From Reticulascus tulasneorum (Eukaryota; Ascomycota; Sordariomycetes; Glomerellales; Reticulascaceae): DNA of 64,000 bases. The notes below the pieces were generated by a model. The model made no database searches and had not been told where the DNA came from. It saw only the letters and a program-made list of their open reading frames with translations. A program made the position numbers and the translations under genes. Every line of letters begins with the position of its first letter. Positions within the stretch are counted from its first letter, which is position 1. Location: positions 558,001-622,000 of the forward strand of contig LSAX01000002.1 in assembly GCA_001557505.1 (NCBI GenBank). Reading direction: 5' to 3'. This document shows, piece after piece, positions 43,255 through 57,990 of the stretch.

Positions 43255-45238
43255 CTAGGCCCAGGGTGTATCCTCCAACCTCGGCTCAAGTGGGCAGAAA
43301 ACAACTTCGCCAGTTGTGTGGTTTTGCCGCCCTAGCAAAGACGAGCCGGGATCCATCTTCGCGGTGAGATGCCGAACCTAGTGGAGGCAACAGTTAGGGA
43401 AATATCGCAACTGAGCACATATGATTCAGTTACCTTATGCATGGCATACTTGTCGACCCCAGTCCTGTTCAGCTCTTGGGCCAGCTGCACTGCCAAAGAT
43501 GCAGTCATTGTGTTTTGATTAGCTATCACCACCATGAGATTCATCAACGCCCCGAGGCATTCCTCGCTTTGTCTGCTATGAGACGTAACGTAGTCGTCGA
43601 GGAAAACAAGAGCCCCCATATACGTAGCGAATGAAACAAACGGGTTCATGAACTGGGCATCAATGTCGCTCAATACGGCTACTATTGCCATGATCCCTTG
43701 AGCTGCAGTAAGCAATCTTGGTCCAGTATTGGATAGCAGACGCGTAGCACGGTCGTTCCCCTTTGACCTAGTAACTGCCGCTCGTTGAATGCAAATAACT
43801 GCCGTGTGGAGTTTGAGATTGACAAACACGGCACCGTGATTGCCAACATTGTCTTGGAAACGGAGATGGTCCGGCAGAGCCATGAACATGATTGCCAGAC
43901 GGTTATCCAGCTCTTGATGACGTCTCCAGAATTCACTCTCGCTGATATCTTCCGCATCGGCGATTGGATAGTCTTTGAATGTGTGCTGCATGCATTCGTG
44001 GAAGAGGTGCGCTGCGAGGACTCGACAAGCGAAAGGCGAATACCTGGCAGATTCATCAAGCAGAGCCTCGTGCAAAGTTATTGAAGGTTCTTCGATCCCA
44101 AGCTGGAAGTTTTCTTCGGAAGCGGGGAGCAAAGTACGAATCTATCAGATGTTGAGTAAATGGCATGCACTGACAGCCTTGACTGATTTAGACGTAGACG
44201 TAGAATGAAACTCACAATCGTAGAGTCCATCAAGACTGGCCATCCTGTTGTGCTGCTAGTTAGTCTGTCAGTGCAGAATACAGCCCACATCGTTCGCCTT
44301 CTCTCTTCCTTCTCACCCCAGTCCTTTGGTGGAACTAGATTCAATCCGGATGGATTCTCGGCCTCTAAGTTATGCAGTCCTAGCATCTGGGCGATTCGGA
44401 CACCCTTGCTGATGCTCAGGGATGCACGAGAGAACCATAGGTGCTGGGCCTCGAAATGTCCCAGCAGCACCGAGCATTGGACATGCCCGACGGTCGTGAC
44501 ATGATGGCCATCGCCCTGGAAATCCCCATTAGGCGGCATTTCGAACAGGCGGTGCAAACAAACAAACCTCCATTTCATCAAACTGTAAATAGTTTCGTGC
44601 TCGATGGTAGAAAGGCAGCGAAAGGGCACTGTGCACACTAGATAGGCCGGCTGCTAGAGCTAATATGGTGTACTGCAGACACATGGGTGGTTGCATGTGA
44701 GTTGGCAGGTGCAGCGAGGCTAAGTAGCGTGTTGGATCCTGCATCGGCAATTCGGAGTGCAACCTTGAAAAGTACAAGCTCGTCCTTGAAAGGTCAACGG
44801 TGGGATCAGACCGGCGGTCAGCTCCCTACTCACAACTCATCAATGAGGGGCTGCGGGGGCAGCTGTTCCAGCCGACCGGTCTGAATCAAACGGGTGTCGT
44901 CCCATAGAGGCTGAGGTTGTAGCTGAGGGGGTGCGGGTTCCGCGTGTGTCAGTCGATGCTCCAAATCCGCTGTCTCGGTCTTTAGCTCCTATATCCGCAG
45001 TCGTCGCCTTGTTATCTCGCAACTTACCCAATCGAGCCTCCAGCTCTTTCACCCTTGGCCTTCTTACTACATTGACTGGACGCTGTCTCGACTCCGGAAA
45101 CTGACACTCCTGGCCTGACTGAGAACACCTGCTACATGGCCATATCCGGTCGCATCTAAGCTTGCGTGCCTTGCACTGGTAGCACGACAACAGCTTCTTT
45201 GGCTGGCGGTCCGCAGAACTATCAGACGCGTTTTCCAT
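43255..45238 (-). CDS. Zn2Cys6 transcription factor with fungal MHR domain
   Basis: Six exons, 45238-45028, 44969-44834, 44784-44568, 44515-44216, 44141-43434 and 43377-43255, give 564 aa. Residues 19-45 form a binuclear zinc cluster with Cys 19, 22, 29, 35, 38 and 45 (CX2CX6CX5CX2CX6C), followed by a basic linker and a coiled coil (VKELEARLADLEHRL, restored by splicing) for dimerisation. LYFSRLHSELPM begins the fungal-specific transcription factor domain, which continues with RASLSISKGVRIAQMLGLHN and EEERRRTMWAVFCTDRLTSS-like signatures. It is a nuclear regulator of unknown target. It neighbours the NmrA-like and carboxylesterase genes but no cluster is obvious. Confidence 0.9.
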
Positions 45239-46259
45239 GAATGCTAGCGTTTGCCCATATACATGCGAGTTATTCGGCGGAATAAGTCGGGAAGTCTTCG
45301 AGTTTAAAGTCCACTAGTCAAAACACAGGAGCAATGTTTTCAAGGGCTGGTACATGTAGCGTGTGGAGGCTGCAATAATTACGAACGCTTCGATATCCCC
45401 ACCGTCTGAAGGATTGGAATCACGTGATGTTCCGTACACTAGGTATGATTGGGAAGAAATGCCGTGGAACAGTCAAGGGCGGGTTGCCATACCCATCCAA
45501 ATACGGTGCTCCAATAACTAAAACAGGTTGGAGTTTAGATCGAACTGTTCCCATACCATACCATGGGGGGCGGAGAGAACCATGCGCTGTAACCTATGTT
45601 TGCAGTTCGTAACGTAAACGCCGATTTCTGACGAGTGCAACAGCAATAGCAGCGTCAGCCATAACTCCTCTGCCACGCTGAACTTATTCGTCAAGTCTGT
45701 TTCCCCCAAGAAAAACCTTTGGCAGGCAAAATCCTAGTTAAGAAGCTCGGCCGCCGCCGCACGGCGCGGAGGGAGGGCCGCGTAACCATACAGGACCTGC
45801 CAGCAAGGATGTAATTAATAGAGCAAGAATGCGCTTCGTATCAAGATTGGAAAACGAAATTCCACCTCGACAGAAGTTAATAGAAACATACAGGGACATA
45901 GGCACTGTAGTTACCTGTATGGTGCACTTGGCAATGGTATCATCACCCCGGATATACTCCACCCCCCCGCCACTAATCCCTTCAGGGTCCACCAAATCCT
46001 AAGAATCGTCTCTCATTTCCCGGATACAGTAAACATTCAGCCCGGGTTTAATGTGTAGGATCTTCCCAATCTGGGAGGTGAGGAAAGCTAGCATAACCTG
46101 CCAGAAAACGGCCTGATGTGCCTGTGGGGCGAGCAAGGCTGCTTGCTACATATAATGAGACCGAATCTGTCGACGCCATGGATTGTCGAAGAATTCTTCG
46201 TCGTAGCTGAATCACTTAGGTAGCGAAGGCCGTACTTCGACACCAGCAAGCTGCCCAAT
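45239..46259. other. intergenic, divergent promoter region
   Basis: Between the Zn2Cys6 regulator (minus) and the carboxylesterase (plus). Nothing recognised beyond short overlapping frames. Confidence 0.55.
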
Positions 46260-47888
46260 ATGAAGTTCGTGATCTTGGCTCTCCTTGCGCTGGCGACCGA
46301 CACCGTCCTCAGCCAAGGGGCAAAGTGCCAGGGCTCCGACCAGCTTACCGTCCGAACTTCCACGGGTACCTTCACCGGACTCATCGACCCCAAGTTTCCG
46401 AACACCCGCCAATTCCGCGCCATCCCGTTTGCGGAGCCACCTGTGCTGTCGCGCCGCTGGCTGCCACCTCAGAAGCTCTCGTCGCGGCCCAGCGAACATC
46501 ACTATGTGAGGCGGTTCCCGCCGTCGTGCCCGCAGTTTGTCACGGCGGTGACCTCGCTCTGGAACCAAGACCTGACCAAAGGAAATCTAATCTACAACGG
46601 CAACCAGAACGACTCGTCGGGCCTGGTGGGTGAGGCCACGTCTGAGGATTGCCTCTACATGGCGGTGTGGACGCCGAATGCTGTGGCCCCGCGCCCCAAA
46701 CGGGGGCTCCCTGTCCTCTTCTTCATGACCGGGGGCGGCTTGGTGATCGGCGGCGTCGACATTCCGTGGCAGATGCCGACGTCGTGGGTCGAGCGTTCAC
46801 AGTCGCACATCGTGGTCAGCATCAACTACCGTCTCAACATCTTCGGCTTCCCTAACGCGCGGGGGCTGGAGGACGGCTACCAGAATCTCGGCATCCTCGA
46901 CCAACGGGCCGCACTTGAATGGGTCCGTGACAACATTGCGGCCTTTGGCGGCGACCCGAGCCGTATCACGATGTGGGGGCGGTCGGCTGGGGCCATCAGC
47001 GCTGATATCCATGCTTATGCTTTCCACAAAGACCCTATCGCGCAAGCCTACTTTTTGGAATCTGGAACCGTCTTGTCTACCTCGATGAACAACGACCCGA
47101 CGTATTCCAATTTCAGCTTTGTGGCGAGCCACGTTGGATGCGAGGCGCCCTGCGGCGACGGCGAGGACAAGGACGGCGCGGCGGAGCTCGACTGCATGCG
47201 CCAGGTGCCGTTCGCACAGATTCAGAACTTCGTAGGACAGTACGGCGATCGGGGCGAGACACCAGCGCTGTCCTTCGGCTTGATTCCTGACGATCGTATC
47301 GTGTTCACTGATTACGAGGCGCGGGGCGAGGCAGGCAAATTGGCGCGCGCACCGGTCATCATCTCGAACACAGCTAATGAGGCCTCATCACTGGTTCCAT
47401 ATCCGGTGGACGACCTGACCGCAGGCCCGGATCAAGCATTAGTCACCGCGATTGACGTTGCGGTGGGAGTGTGTCCCACGTTTAAATCGACCGTGTATCG
47501 AAACCAAATGGGCGCGGGGGCGCCCGTCTTCCGATTCCAGTATGCGGGCATATTTCCTAATTTGAACTACTACAAATGGCTCGGCGCGTACCATGGCAGC
47601 GACACGCCGATAGTTTTCGGGACGTATGGGCTTCTGGACCACATAGCGGAGACAACCAGTTTCGAAGTCGAGGTCAGCCGTTCGGTACAAGACCATATTC
47701 TCGCCTTCGTCAAGGACCCATATAATGGCCCGCAGAAGATGATGGGCTGGAAGCCGCTCGTTGCCAGTGATCCGAATGGTGGAGATCTTATCCGCTTTGG
47801 TGCCAACGGGAAAGCATCGCAGCATGTTGATGGTGTGGAGGTGGATGGGGTATGTCAAGGACTACGAGAATACAACCCATTCCCATGA
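46260..47888 (+). CDS. secreted type-B carboxylesterase/lipase
   Basis: Single exon, 542 aa. A signal peptide (MKFVILALLALATDTVLS) leads to the alpha/beta-hydrolase of the carboxylesterase type-B family: TFTGLIDPKFPNTRQFRAIP at the start, SEDCLYMAVWTPN (the family's EDCLxLNV signature), LPVLFFMTGGGLVIGG (oxyanion loop), NLGILDQRAALEWVRDNIAAF and the nucleophile elbow GRSAGA with Ser242. His445 lies in GAYHGSDTP. The usual GESAG is GRSAG here, and the HGGG oxyanion motif is TGGG. It is expected to hydrolyse carboxylic esters outside the cell; the substrate is unknown. Lies near a cutinase and a xylanase. Confidence 0.9.
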   Translation: MKFVILALLALATDTVLSQGAKCQGSDQLTVRTSTGTFTGLIDPKFPNTRQFRAIPFAEPPVLSRRWLPPQKLSSRPSEHHYVRRFPPSCPQFVTAVTSLWNQDLTKGNLIYNGNQNDSSGLVGEATSEDCLYMAVWTPNAVAPRPKRGLPVLFFMTGGGLVIGGVDIPWQMPTSWVERSQSHIVVSINYRLNIFGFPNARGLEDGYQNLGILDQRAALEWVRDNIAAFGGDPSRITMWGRSAGAISADIHAYAFHKDPIAQAYFLESGTVLSTSMNNDPTYSNFSFVASHVGCEAPCGDGEDKDGAAELDCMRQVPFAQIQNFVGQYGDRGETPALSFGLIPDDRIVFTDYEARGEAGKLARAPVIISNTANEASSLVPYPVDDLTAGPDQALVTAIDVAVGVCPTFKSTVYRNQMGAGAPVFRFQYAGIFPNLNYYKWLGAYHGSDTPIVFGTYGLLDHIAETTSFEVEVSRSVQDHILAFVKDPYNGPQKMMGWKPLVASDPNGGDLIRFGANGKASQHVDGVEVDGVCQGLREYNPFP

Positions 47889-48316
47889 GGAGGTGTACTT
47901 AGGACTTACTCAAGTAGTAACAGTAAACTCTTTGAAAAGGTGGTAGTACTGAACTTTCAATTCCCGCTGTGTCTCGATTCCTTACGGAAGGCATTAAAAG
48001 TCAAATAGCGGCTGCCCTAATGACCTGGGTAATTAGTTATAAAAACAACCTCTGATCAATCGAATATGCAAGCTGGCAGAATCACCAGATACAATAGAGT
48101 TGGAGTTTATGCAGAACGATGTGGCGTTTGCTGTGAATGCTATGTACAAATTGCCACAAAATATACAAATTGGCACTGCACCCTTCTTGATGGTGGCAGC
48201 GTACGGAGCCGTAGAAGCCATATGACTTAATATCGACCCTATCAACAATAGACCGGCTGGGCGACTTGTAGTTGGAGATCAAACCAGTTCGAGTCGGCGA
48301 ACTCAATCGTGCCCAT
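47889..48316. other. intergenic (convergent 3' ends)
   Basis: Between the 3' ends of the carboxylesterase and the xylanase. Nothing seen. Confidence 0.55.
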
Positions 48317-51828
<3,512 letters not shown>

Positions 51829-53523
51829 GATGACAATGATTTGGTGATTGTTTAAGTGTTTGAAAGAAACTGAGCTTCGATCTTTTGAATCTAATCTTGG
51901 TCTGAAGGAATTAGGACTGTGTGAGTTGAATAGAATAAAGGAACTGCTTCTGAGAGATTGCTCTCTATTTATACTAATTCTTTCCTCGGCTTAGTTATTT
52001 CTTTTCGATACCTCCGCGGTTTGTTAGATCTCAATCCATTACAATACGTGCCAATACCGATTGGGGGGCATTTGGGTCCACCAATGAGCAGACACAGCGA
52101 ACCTTGAATAACAGTAAGCCGCATTTTGGAGTGGCTCTCCATTCAAGTTTTCAGCATCAAGCAACTGAAGATGACTTCAGGGGGCTCTAGATCCGTCGTG
52201 TGACACTTGTCACTGCTGTGGTAACCTCATTCTGTCAACATGGGACGTCGAGCTACCCCACCTCCAAGCCTTGCTGACACGACATTAGAAGATCGCGACA
52301 TAAGCCATATGAGGCTTAGCAGGTGCTTTTAGCTGCAAGTGAGCAATAGGAAGGCAGAGCCATTGGCCCAGACATAATCTAGATCAACCACGCCAAGCTT
52401 TTCGTGATACGGCACTCCCGCTTCCAAATTCCCCGAATGGTTAGCAAGCCCCTTCTCAAAACCTGGTCTTAAAGTAGTATTGAATTGTTGCTAGGTACGA
52501 AATAAATGAAAAGAGCCTCCAGACCTCGGTATAAAGCTCTTGGCTTCCACATATCCCACATTTCGTTGGAATACGCGCCAACTGTGACAAGGGAGATCTA
52601 GAACACCCCGCATTAGATGTGGAGATGATGTGCCGAGGCACCCCAGATTTGCGGAGGAAGCTAAACTCTAATTCGATGTTGGTTGCGAAACACCAAGACA
52701 AAGCATATGATTTGTCTAGGATCGACCGTTGTTAGTTGGTGCGGAATGGGAGCCGATGCTTGACGGCGGGAGCAACAAAGAAATCTTGGTGTGCTTTGTC
52801 ATGTATGCCATGTCATGTATGCCAACTAATTACGTGGAGCATCTTGGAAGGTCCAAACTGCGATGGGAGACACATTGCCAGGCTTTATTAAAAATGCAGG
52901 GAGGTCCCTGCTCCCTCAACTCTGATCAAGTCGATTCTGCTAATATATCTGTAGTGGGCATTGATGAGAACCCTTGGCTGCTCTTACTCGGAATTACCTG
53001 TGTGTATATGTTCGTAGGGATTGTGTTGAGTGGAACCAGGGTATTTTAGTAGACGAATCGAGTATTTCTGACTGATCTACTCCAAAGTTTCCCGCACGTG
53101 ATCCTGCACAGGCGGCTGCACAGGCACTAAGCACCTAGTGAGCCGGTGCTGCGCCCACAGCTGCACCACGAGGAGCTTCAGGTCCCTTTCATGTGCCAGC
53201 GTGGTTTGTGTGGGGTACATTTACGCCTACGAGATTTCACACGAGGTGTCCATTGGATCCTGTTGCCTAGAAGATACTGCTTGATTTCTCCGGCCAGTCA
53301 AGGGCCATGATGAAGAAGTTTGGATCTTCACAGCTGAGACGGTTGTTCTGGGACCAAACATTTCTGTTGTAGAGAGCTAGAATCTTCTATTGTCTTATGA
53401 GAGGAAAAACCCCCAGCTAAACATGGCAGCCTTTGGGTTTAGAACACGGGCGCTTTCAATTTACCCTTCAATAATTCCGACTGTGCCACCCTTTCTAGGC
53501 TGCTACAATTGCCAGGTCATCCA
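51829..53523. other. intergenic
   Basis: Upstream of the cutinase and downstream of the ML-like gene, both minus strand. Open frames at 52456-52701 and 52729-53049 lack coding character. No repeat seen. Confidence 0.5.
51966..51973 (-). promoter_or_regulatory. TATA box of the cutinase gene
   Basis: Minus-strand TATAAATA (followed by GAG) 138-145 bp upstream of the ATG at 51828. Confidence 0.55.
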
Positions 53524-54298
53524 TCACCAACCCTCATCACCCTCCAACCACTGCGTCAGCGTCAGGGCGAATAAACAATTCCCTTCTTTTCCCTCCCCAC
53601 CTAGTGAAGCCTCAATCTCAAACGTCCAGATGCCTGTATGAACAAATGGTCCCGTGATCCAGTAGTCGGCCAGGATATCGTTACGGCCTTCAAGGGCCAT
53701 GTGGTCGACGTACGCGCCTGTGGCATTGCGGATGCCAATGTGTGCTCCCTCGGCCAGCTCCGCAGTACGAAGGGGAAATGTAAAAGTGCGGGGTTCTATA
53801 TCTTCGCTCTTTTTCTTCTCGAGGACAGCCGAGAGGGTAATGGAGAGAGTTGCGTCCGAGAGATGGGCGGGTTCTAGGTGCAGCTTTTGTCGTGTAGAGT
53901 GGGGGATCTCGCCACGGAGAAGGATAAAAAAGTATTTGCTCCTGGTACTATTAATTTCTTTGGAAAACGCTGATTTTGTTCTTTTGAAGTTGGTCTAGGT
54001 AGGTAGGGAGTAGGTAGTATTGGCAAATGAAAACTTACACTGGGATGGGTGATGGGGCGATCTCGAGAAACTCAATTTCAAAGATTTGCTCGGCTTTGGG
54101 GACCGGCCCATAAAAGACGTCGTTATGCCCCGGAACGCCCTGTTTGAATGATTTGGCCCCGGGCATGGTGATACTTTTGCTTTTTGTGAGCGGATGTTGG
54201 TTGTCGTTGTGCGAGGCGGGGGCGCCTGCGGCCGCAGTAAGACTCAGCACACTCAAGGAAAAGATCGAGCCGAGATGTAGAATGATATTCGTCTTCAT
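53524..54298 (-). CDS. small secreted protein, possible ML (lipid-recognition) domain
   Basis: Exons 54298-54039 and 53941-53524 (97-bp intron, phase 2) give 225 aa. A signal peptide ends near LTAAAGA. The mature part has FEIEFLEIAPSPIPVSKYFF, resembling the 'i..v.lsPnPPkpG' strand of ML/NPC2 domains, then alternating strands (ATLSITLSAVLE, RTFTFPLRTAEL, HIGIRNATGAY, WTFEIEASLG) and a closing CLFALTLTQWL. This fits an immunoglobulin-like beta-sandwich, but only two Cys are present, fewer than in classic ML proteins, so the assignment is tentative. It may bind a lipid outside the cell or in the secretory pathway; otherwise function unknown. Confidence 0.65.
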
Positions 54299-55189
54299 GA
54301 TGTGGCGAGGAGTAAAACAGTGGTAACCAGTATACTCTATTGCAGACGTACCTAGAGGTCACTTTGTGGTTTGAGACCATGAAAAGTTATGGAATTGACT
54401 TGAGCTGGGGCTTAACAGGTAAGTTAAGGTAGGATTCATTTAAGCGCCGGGCCCGAAAATCGGGGATAATGTACGATTCTGCGAGTGTGCCTCGCCTCAC
54501 GGGTCACCCACTGGCCACCCACAAAACGGACCCTGAAACAACAAGCGCCGCCAACGACACACATAGATGCTCAAGCATACCAGGTTATGACAATCCCACA
54601 ATTCGTCCACACAGAATCCAACATCCCACTGTTGGTCTCACGGAATCAGCAAGCCTCCTACTCATCCAATCACATGGTGGAGGCTGAGGTGGGCGTTGGC
54701 CCCTGCTCTTGTTTGTTGGTTCTGATGTCAGGTAGGACCCAGACGCAAGGAATAACTACCTGCTCCGCGCAGTTGGTTATTGCGGATATTTTAGTTGGAT
54801 ACACACCATGAAAAACAGGCCTGTATGCATGATGGTGAGGCTGATCCCAAGGCCAGCATAGAACTTGTTCGCCATGTCCTTGATCAATTGAGACATTGCC
54901 CCTCGGTCCGCGAGTTATCCATGTCAAAAGTTCCGAGCGCGGTCCCCAAGCAGGCAACCATAAGATACCTATCATACCAGAAGATATATCAATACTCAGC
55001 ACTGGCAGAGATTCTGGGGCGAAGTATTCAAAACGCCCACCCCCTTCCTCTTTCAAACTACACAGACCGATCACTTCTTGTAGAACCTCACATATCTTTG
55101 GGGTTTCTTATCAGTATCTTATTTCCATGCTGATACTAAGGTATTGATGACATGGCAACCACAGGGGCTGTGCTAGAGAGCTTAACCCA
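54299..55189. other. intergenic
   Basis: Promoter of the ML-like gene and 3' region of the second Zn2Cys6 regulator. Nothing recognised. Confidence 0.55.
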
Positions 55190-57316
55190 CTATGATAGAT
55201 CCCAACTTAACAAGAATGCACCGGGCGTAGCAAAGTCGTCTGCTATCGAGCCAGCGTCGTCCTGTAATTCCGCCTGGTCTTGAGATTCCGTTAGTAGTGT
55301 TTCCGAACGCTCACGGTATTGATGCACAGCGAGAGTCGACCCCGTGGCTGACTCAGCCATGGATGCCACCTGAGACCTAGAGAACCCAGCCTCGGGTTCG
55401 CCGAGATGGTCGGCGACCTGAACAAATGACGTGCGGCACTCTGCCCCCAAGGCGGAGCTCGAAATCATATTCCGCTCCACCACTATGCGTGCCTTGAGCG
55501 CCAGCTCCTGGCAGGCACGGTAAATTTGCTGGAACTGCCTATTTGTTGATTTCACAGCCGTAGGTCCCAGTGACTGTATCGTGGTATCGACAAGTCTCTG
55601 GTCTTCCACTAGCATCTCGTGCCGAGGCCTCGTCAGATTGTTCGTCAGGAGCAACAAGAGACCAGTAATCTTTCCACAGAGGGTGGACCTGAATAGTGTG
55701 TCTCTCGTTAACGATTATTTCAACGCCACCCCCTCCGTTCACTACTCGTCATGGAGCCTTACCAGATTAAAGATTCTTCGTATGCTGGCATGCTCTCTAG
55801 AAGCTTCATGCACGCCCGTGAAGAGCTTACCATCTTAAGCCAGGATCTTGGTAAGGGCGGCTGCGGGATGGTGATAGCAGATGCGATAAATTCGTCGACA
55901 GCGATCGTGCTGCATCGGAGGATGTTCTGTATCCACTGTTGGTTGTGCGAGTGAGCCCGGTGTATCATGGCCAAGGTGTGGAGATGTGTCCAGTGGAGTG
56001 CGGCGAGGTGTTGTACGATGCTAGACGGTGCGTGTTCGCTGATCCAGTCTGGCATAAATTCCCTGGGTAAGCTGTCCTGCCATTGCTGGAGCCTGTGTTC
56101 GATCGAACGGACAAATTGTTCTTTCGTGGTCGGCAGTAGCTTATCCGCCGCCACAGAGTATAGCTGGTTGTACACCTTGCCCTGGATGATCCCGAGCTGT
56201 ACTCGAAGGCGGAAGAGGTTTATCTTTGCCGTCCCTTGGCGACTGTAGACGATGCCGACACCGTCAATAGGGTCAGCTTCGGGCAGGTCGATGTCTGTCC
56301 ATTCATCGGCAATCAGGGGCGGCTGCTGCGCTCGCAAGCTGATGTTCTTGTCCAGGATATAGGCTATCCAGAATAGGCGATCCCGCTGCCTGATATCGGC
56401 CTGGTCAAGGTTCGCTTGTATCTTCCGACTGTATAGCCTCAGTCTGTGTACTATTGTAACGGCCGTCGCGGCTAAGACGCTGGCAGGCTGGGGATCGGGT
56501 GATTCCTGAAATATTACGCAGAGGCTAAGAACGAGCTGGGCACCGATCAGATCTTCTTCGCGGCCGATCATCTCGTCCAGGACCGATTGCGCGTTCTTCA
56601 CGAGTGTCGCTACCGTCGAGCTCCCTCCACCCGCCATGGATGGCTTGTGGAGCAAACCGAGCGCAAGGACAATACTGATGGAGGCCCAGGCCGCAGTATC
56701 GCGCTGGGCTGGGGTTGAGTACCAACTGCGCAGCATCTGCATGAATGCCGCCTGGTCGAAGAGAGGTAAGTGCCGATTGGTGGACAGGAAGTACTCCTCC
56801 ACAATGGGGAGGGCGTTGACGAGCGGTGGAAGGGTCCGTTCGTCTTGTCGCTCATCACTCGACGGGGAAATAGTTTGAAGGTCTTCTATAGCCGGCTCGG
56901 CGTCTTCCCTCTGCAATGAAGGGTTAATCTGGGACATCAAGCCCCCGAGCATGGTTTCCATGCGTCCTACACGAGCCTCTAGAGACTCAACCCGAGGAAC
57001 CCTATCAAATATCAGCGTGATCTGTTCGCCAGTAGAGTTCATCATCGGGCGGTCTTCTTGCTTACGCGTTGGCCCGCAAGGTTATCTTACGCTGCGCGCC
57101 ACTATACGTACATTCCGAGTCGTAGATTCGGCAGTGGGAGCACTCGGGCTTCGCCCTGTCGCAGCGGATCTTCTTTTGGCAACACAGATCGCATGCCTAC
57201 AGCGGTGAAATTTAGCGGGAGTCCAAGGGAACACAGACTCGTCTGGTCCAGACAGTGAGGGAAAGGGATACTACCTTTCTCCTTGCGCCCCCTTTAGAAG
57301 AGAGAGCTGCCTCCAT
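55190..57316 (-). CDS. Zn2Cys6 transcription factor, divergent from a short-chain dehydrogenase
   Basis: Four exons, 57316-57275, 57196-57108, 57001-55763 and 55688-55190, give 622 aa. Residues 16-43 form a zinc cluster with Cys 16, 19, 26, 33, 36 and 43 (CX2CX6CX6CX2CX6C, core CDLCCQKKIRCDRAKPEC), then VESLEARVGRMETMLGG, a short dimerisation coil. The fungal-specific domain spans about 120-450 (YFLSTNRHLPLFDQAAFMQM, RDRLFWIAYILDKNISLR, PLIADEWTDIDLPEADP). The donor at 57107 is inferred from phase and is the least certain border. It faces the dehydrogenase at 57991 across a promoter with three identical CCG-CGG palindromes, so it may regulate that gene and itself. Confidence 0.87.
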
Positions 57317-57385
57317 GACGTATTCTCTCTTTTTTCGTTTCTTGGATTGCCGTTATTTACTCGGTGTTCTGCAATGCATGCGAAG

Positions 57386-57395
57386 TCCCCGCGGG
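57386..57395. promoter_or_regulatory. TCCCCGCGGG palindromic site, copy 1
   Basis: Contains CCG-CGG with no spacer, the half-site arrangement that dimeric Zn2Cys6 proteins can bind. Lies 70-79 bp upstream of the regulator's ATG. Binding is inferred. Confidence 0.55.
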
Positions 57396-57497
57396 CATGT
57401 TTTTATTGTCTAATGAGGCATCCAAGTGACGCTATCGGTATATACTCAATGCTCCATGTGCCCAGATTCAGCTCGATTACGTGAGCTGCAGTCGAAC

Positions 57498-57507
57498 TCC
57501 CCGCGGG
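57498..57507. promoter_or_regulatory. TCCCCGCGGG palindromic site, copy 2
   Basis: Same 10-mer as copy 1, flanked by AAC and ATTCG. Mid-promoter. Confidence 0.55.
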
Positions 57508-57700
57508 ATTCGGGCGATGACAAAGCCATAAGTTGCGCCGCAATACCAACCAGCCAATTACACAAGCGACGAAAAAAGCTCCGCAGCTTGGATGAACACC
57601 TGGAACGCAGATTAGCCAGCCTCACTGGATGATTTCTAGCCCGCACGCACTTATCTGACTGGAGACGTCGAAAGTGTGGCCTATGTTTTATGACAGCAAT

Positions 57701-57710
57701 TCCCCGCGGG
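57701..57710. promoter_or_regulatory. TCCCCGCGGG palindromic site, copy 3
   Basis: Same 10-mer in the same orientation, flanked by AAT and ACTCG. Lies about 280 bp upstream of the dehydrogenase ATG. Confidence 0.55.
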
Positions 57711-57990
57711 ACTCGACGTCCGCCAGGACATCCCATCAGGAAATCGCGGCCATCCGGCTCACTTTTTGTGGAATATCCCTTAGGTTTCCAAGGGTCTATA
57801 AGAAGACGACGAGTCACTGGCTTGTGGCTCGTCAATCAAAGAATTCAGATGACATCTACGGTCTAAACAGCTCACCTGCATCAGATGCCACGATAGCCTC
57901 GCCCAAAAACAGCAACCGCACTGAGCCAACTTCATCAAATCATACGTACTTGGAAACTTAGGAAAATAAACAGAAATCCCGTGTTTCGCC

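Larger units (their letters stand above)
57317..57990. promoter_or_regulatory. divergent promoter between Zn2Cys6 regulator and dehydrogenase
   Basis: 674 bp with no convincing gene. It carries three exact TCCCCGCGGG copies (separate entries) and a TATAAG element at 57797 on the dehydrogenase side. Confidence 0.6.

Noticed and set aside
52729..53049. 106-aa plus-strand frame as a gene
   Set aside because: No family resemblance, composition like non-coding sequence, and no supporting splice or promoter signals.
57446..57961. Open frames on both strands in the regulator/dehydrogenase promoter
   Set aside because: They overlap each other and the repeated palindromes, and none resembles a protein family.
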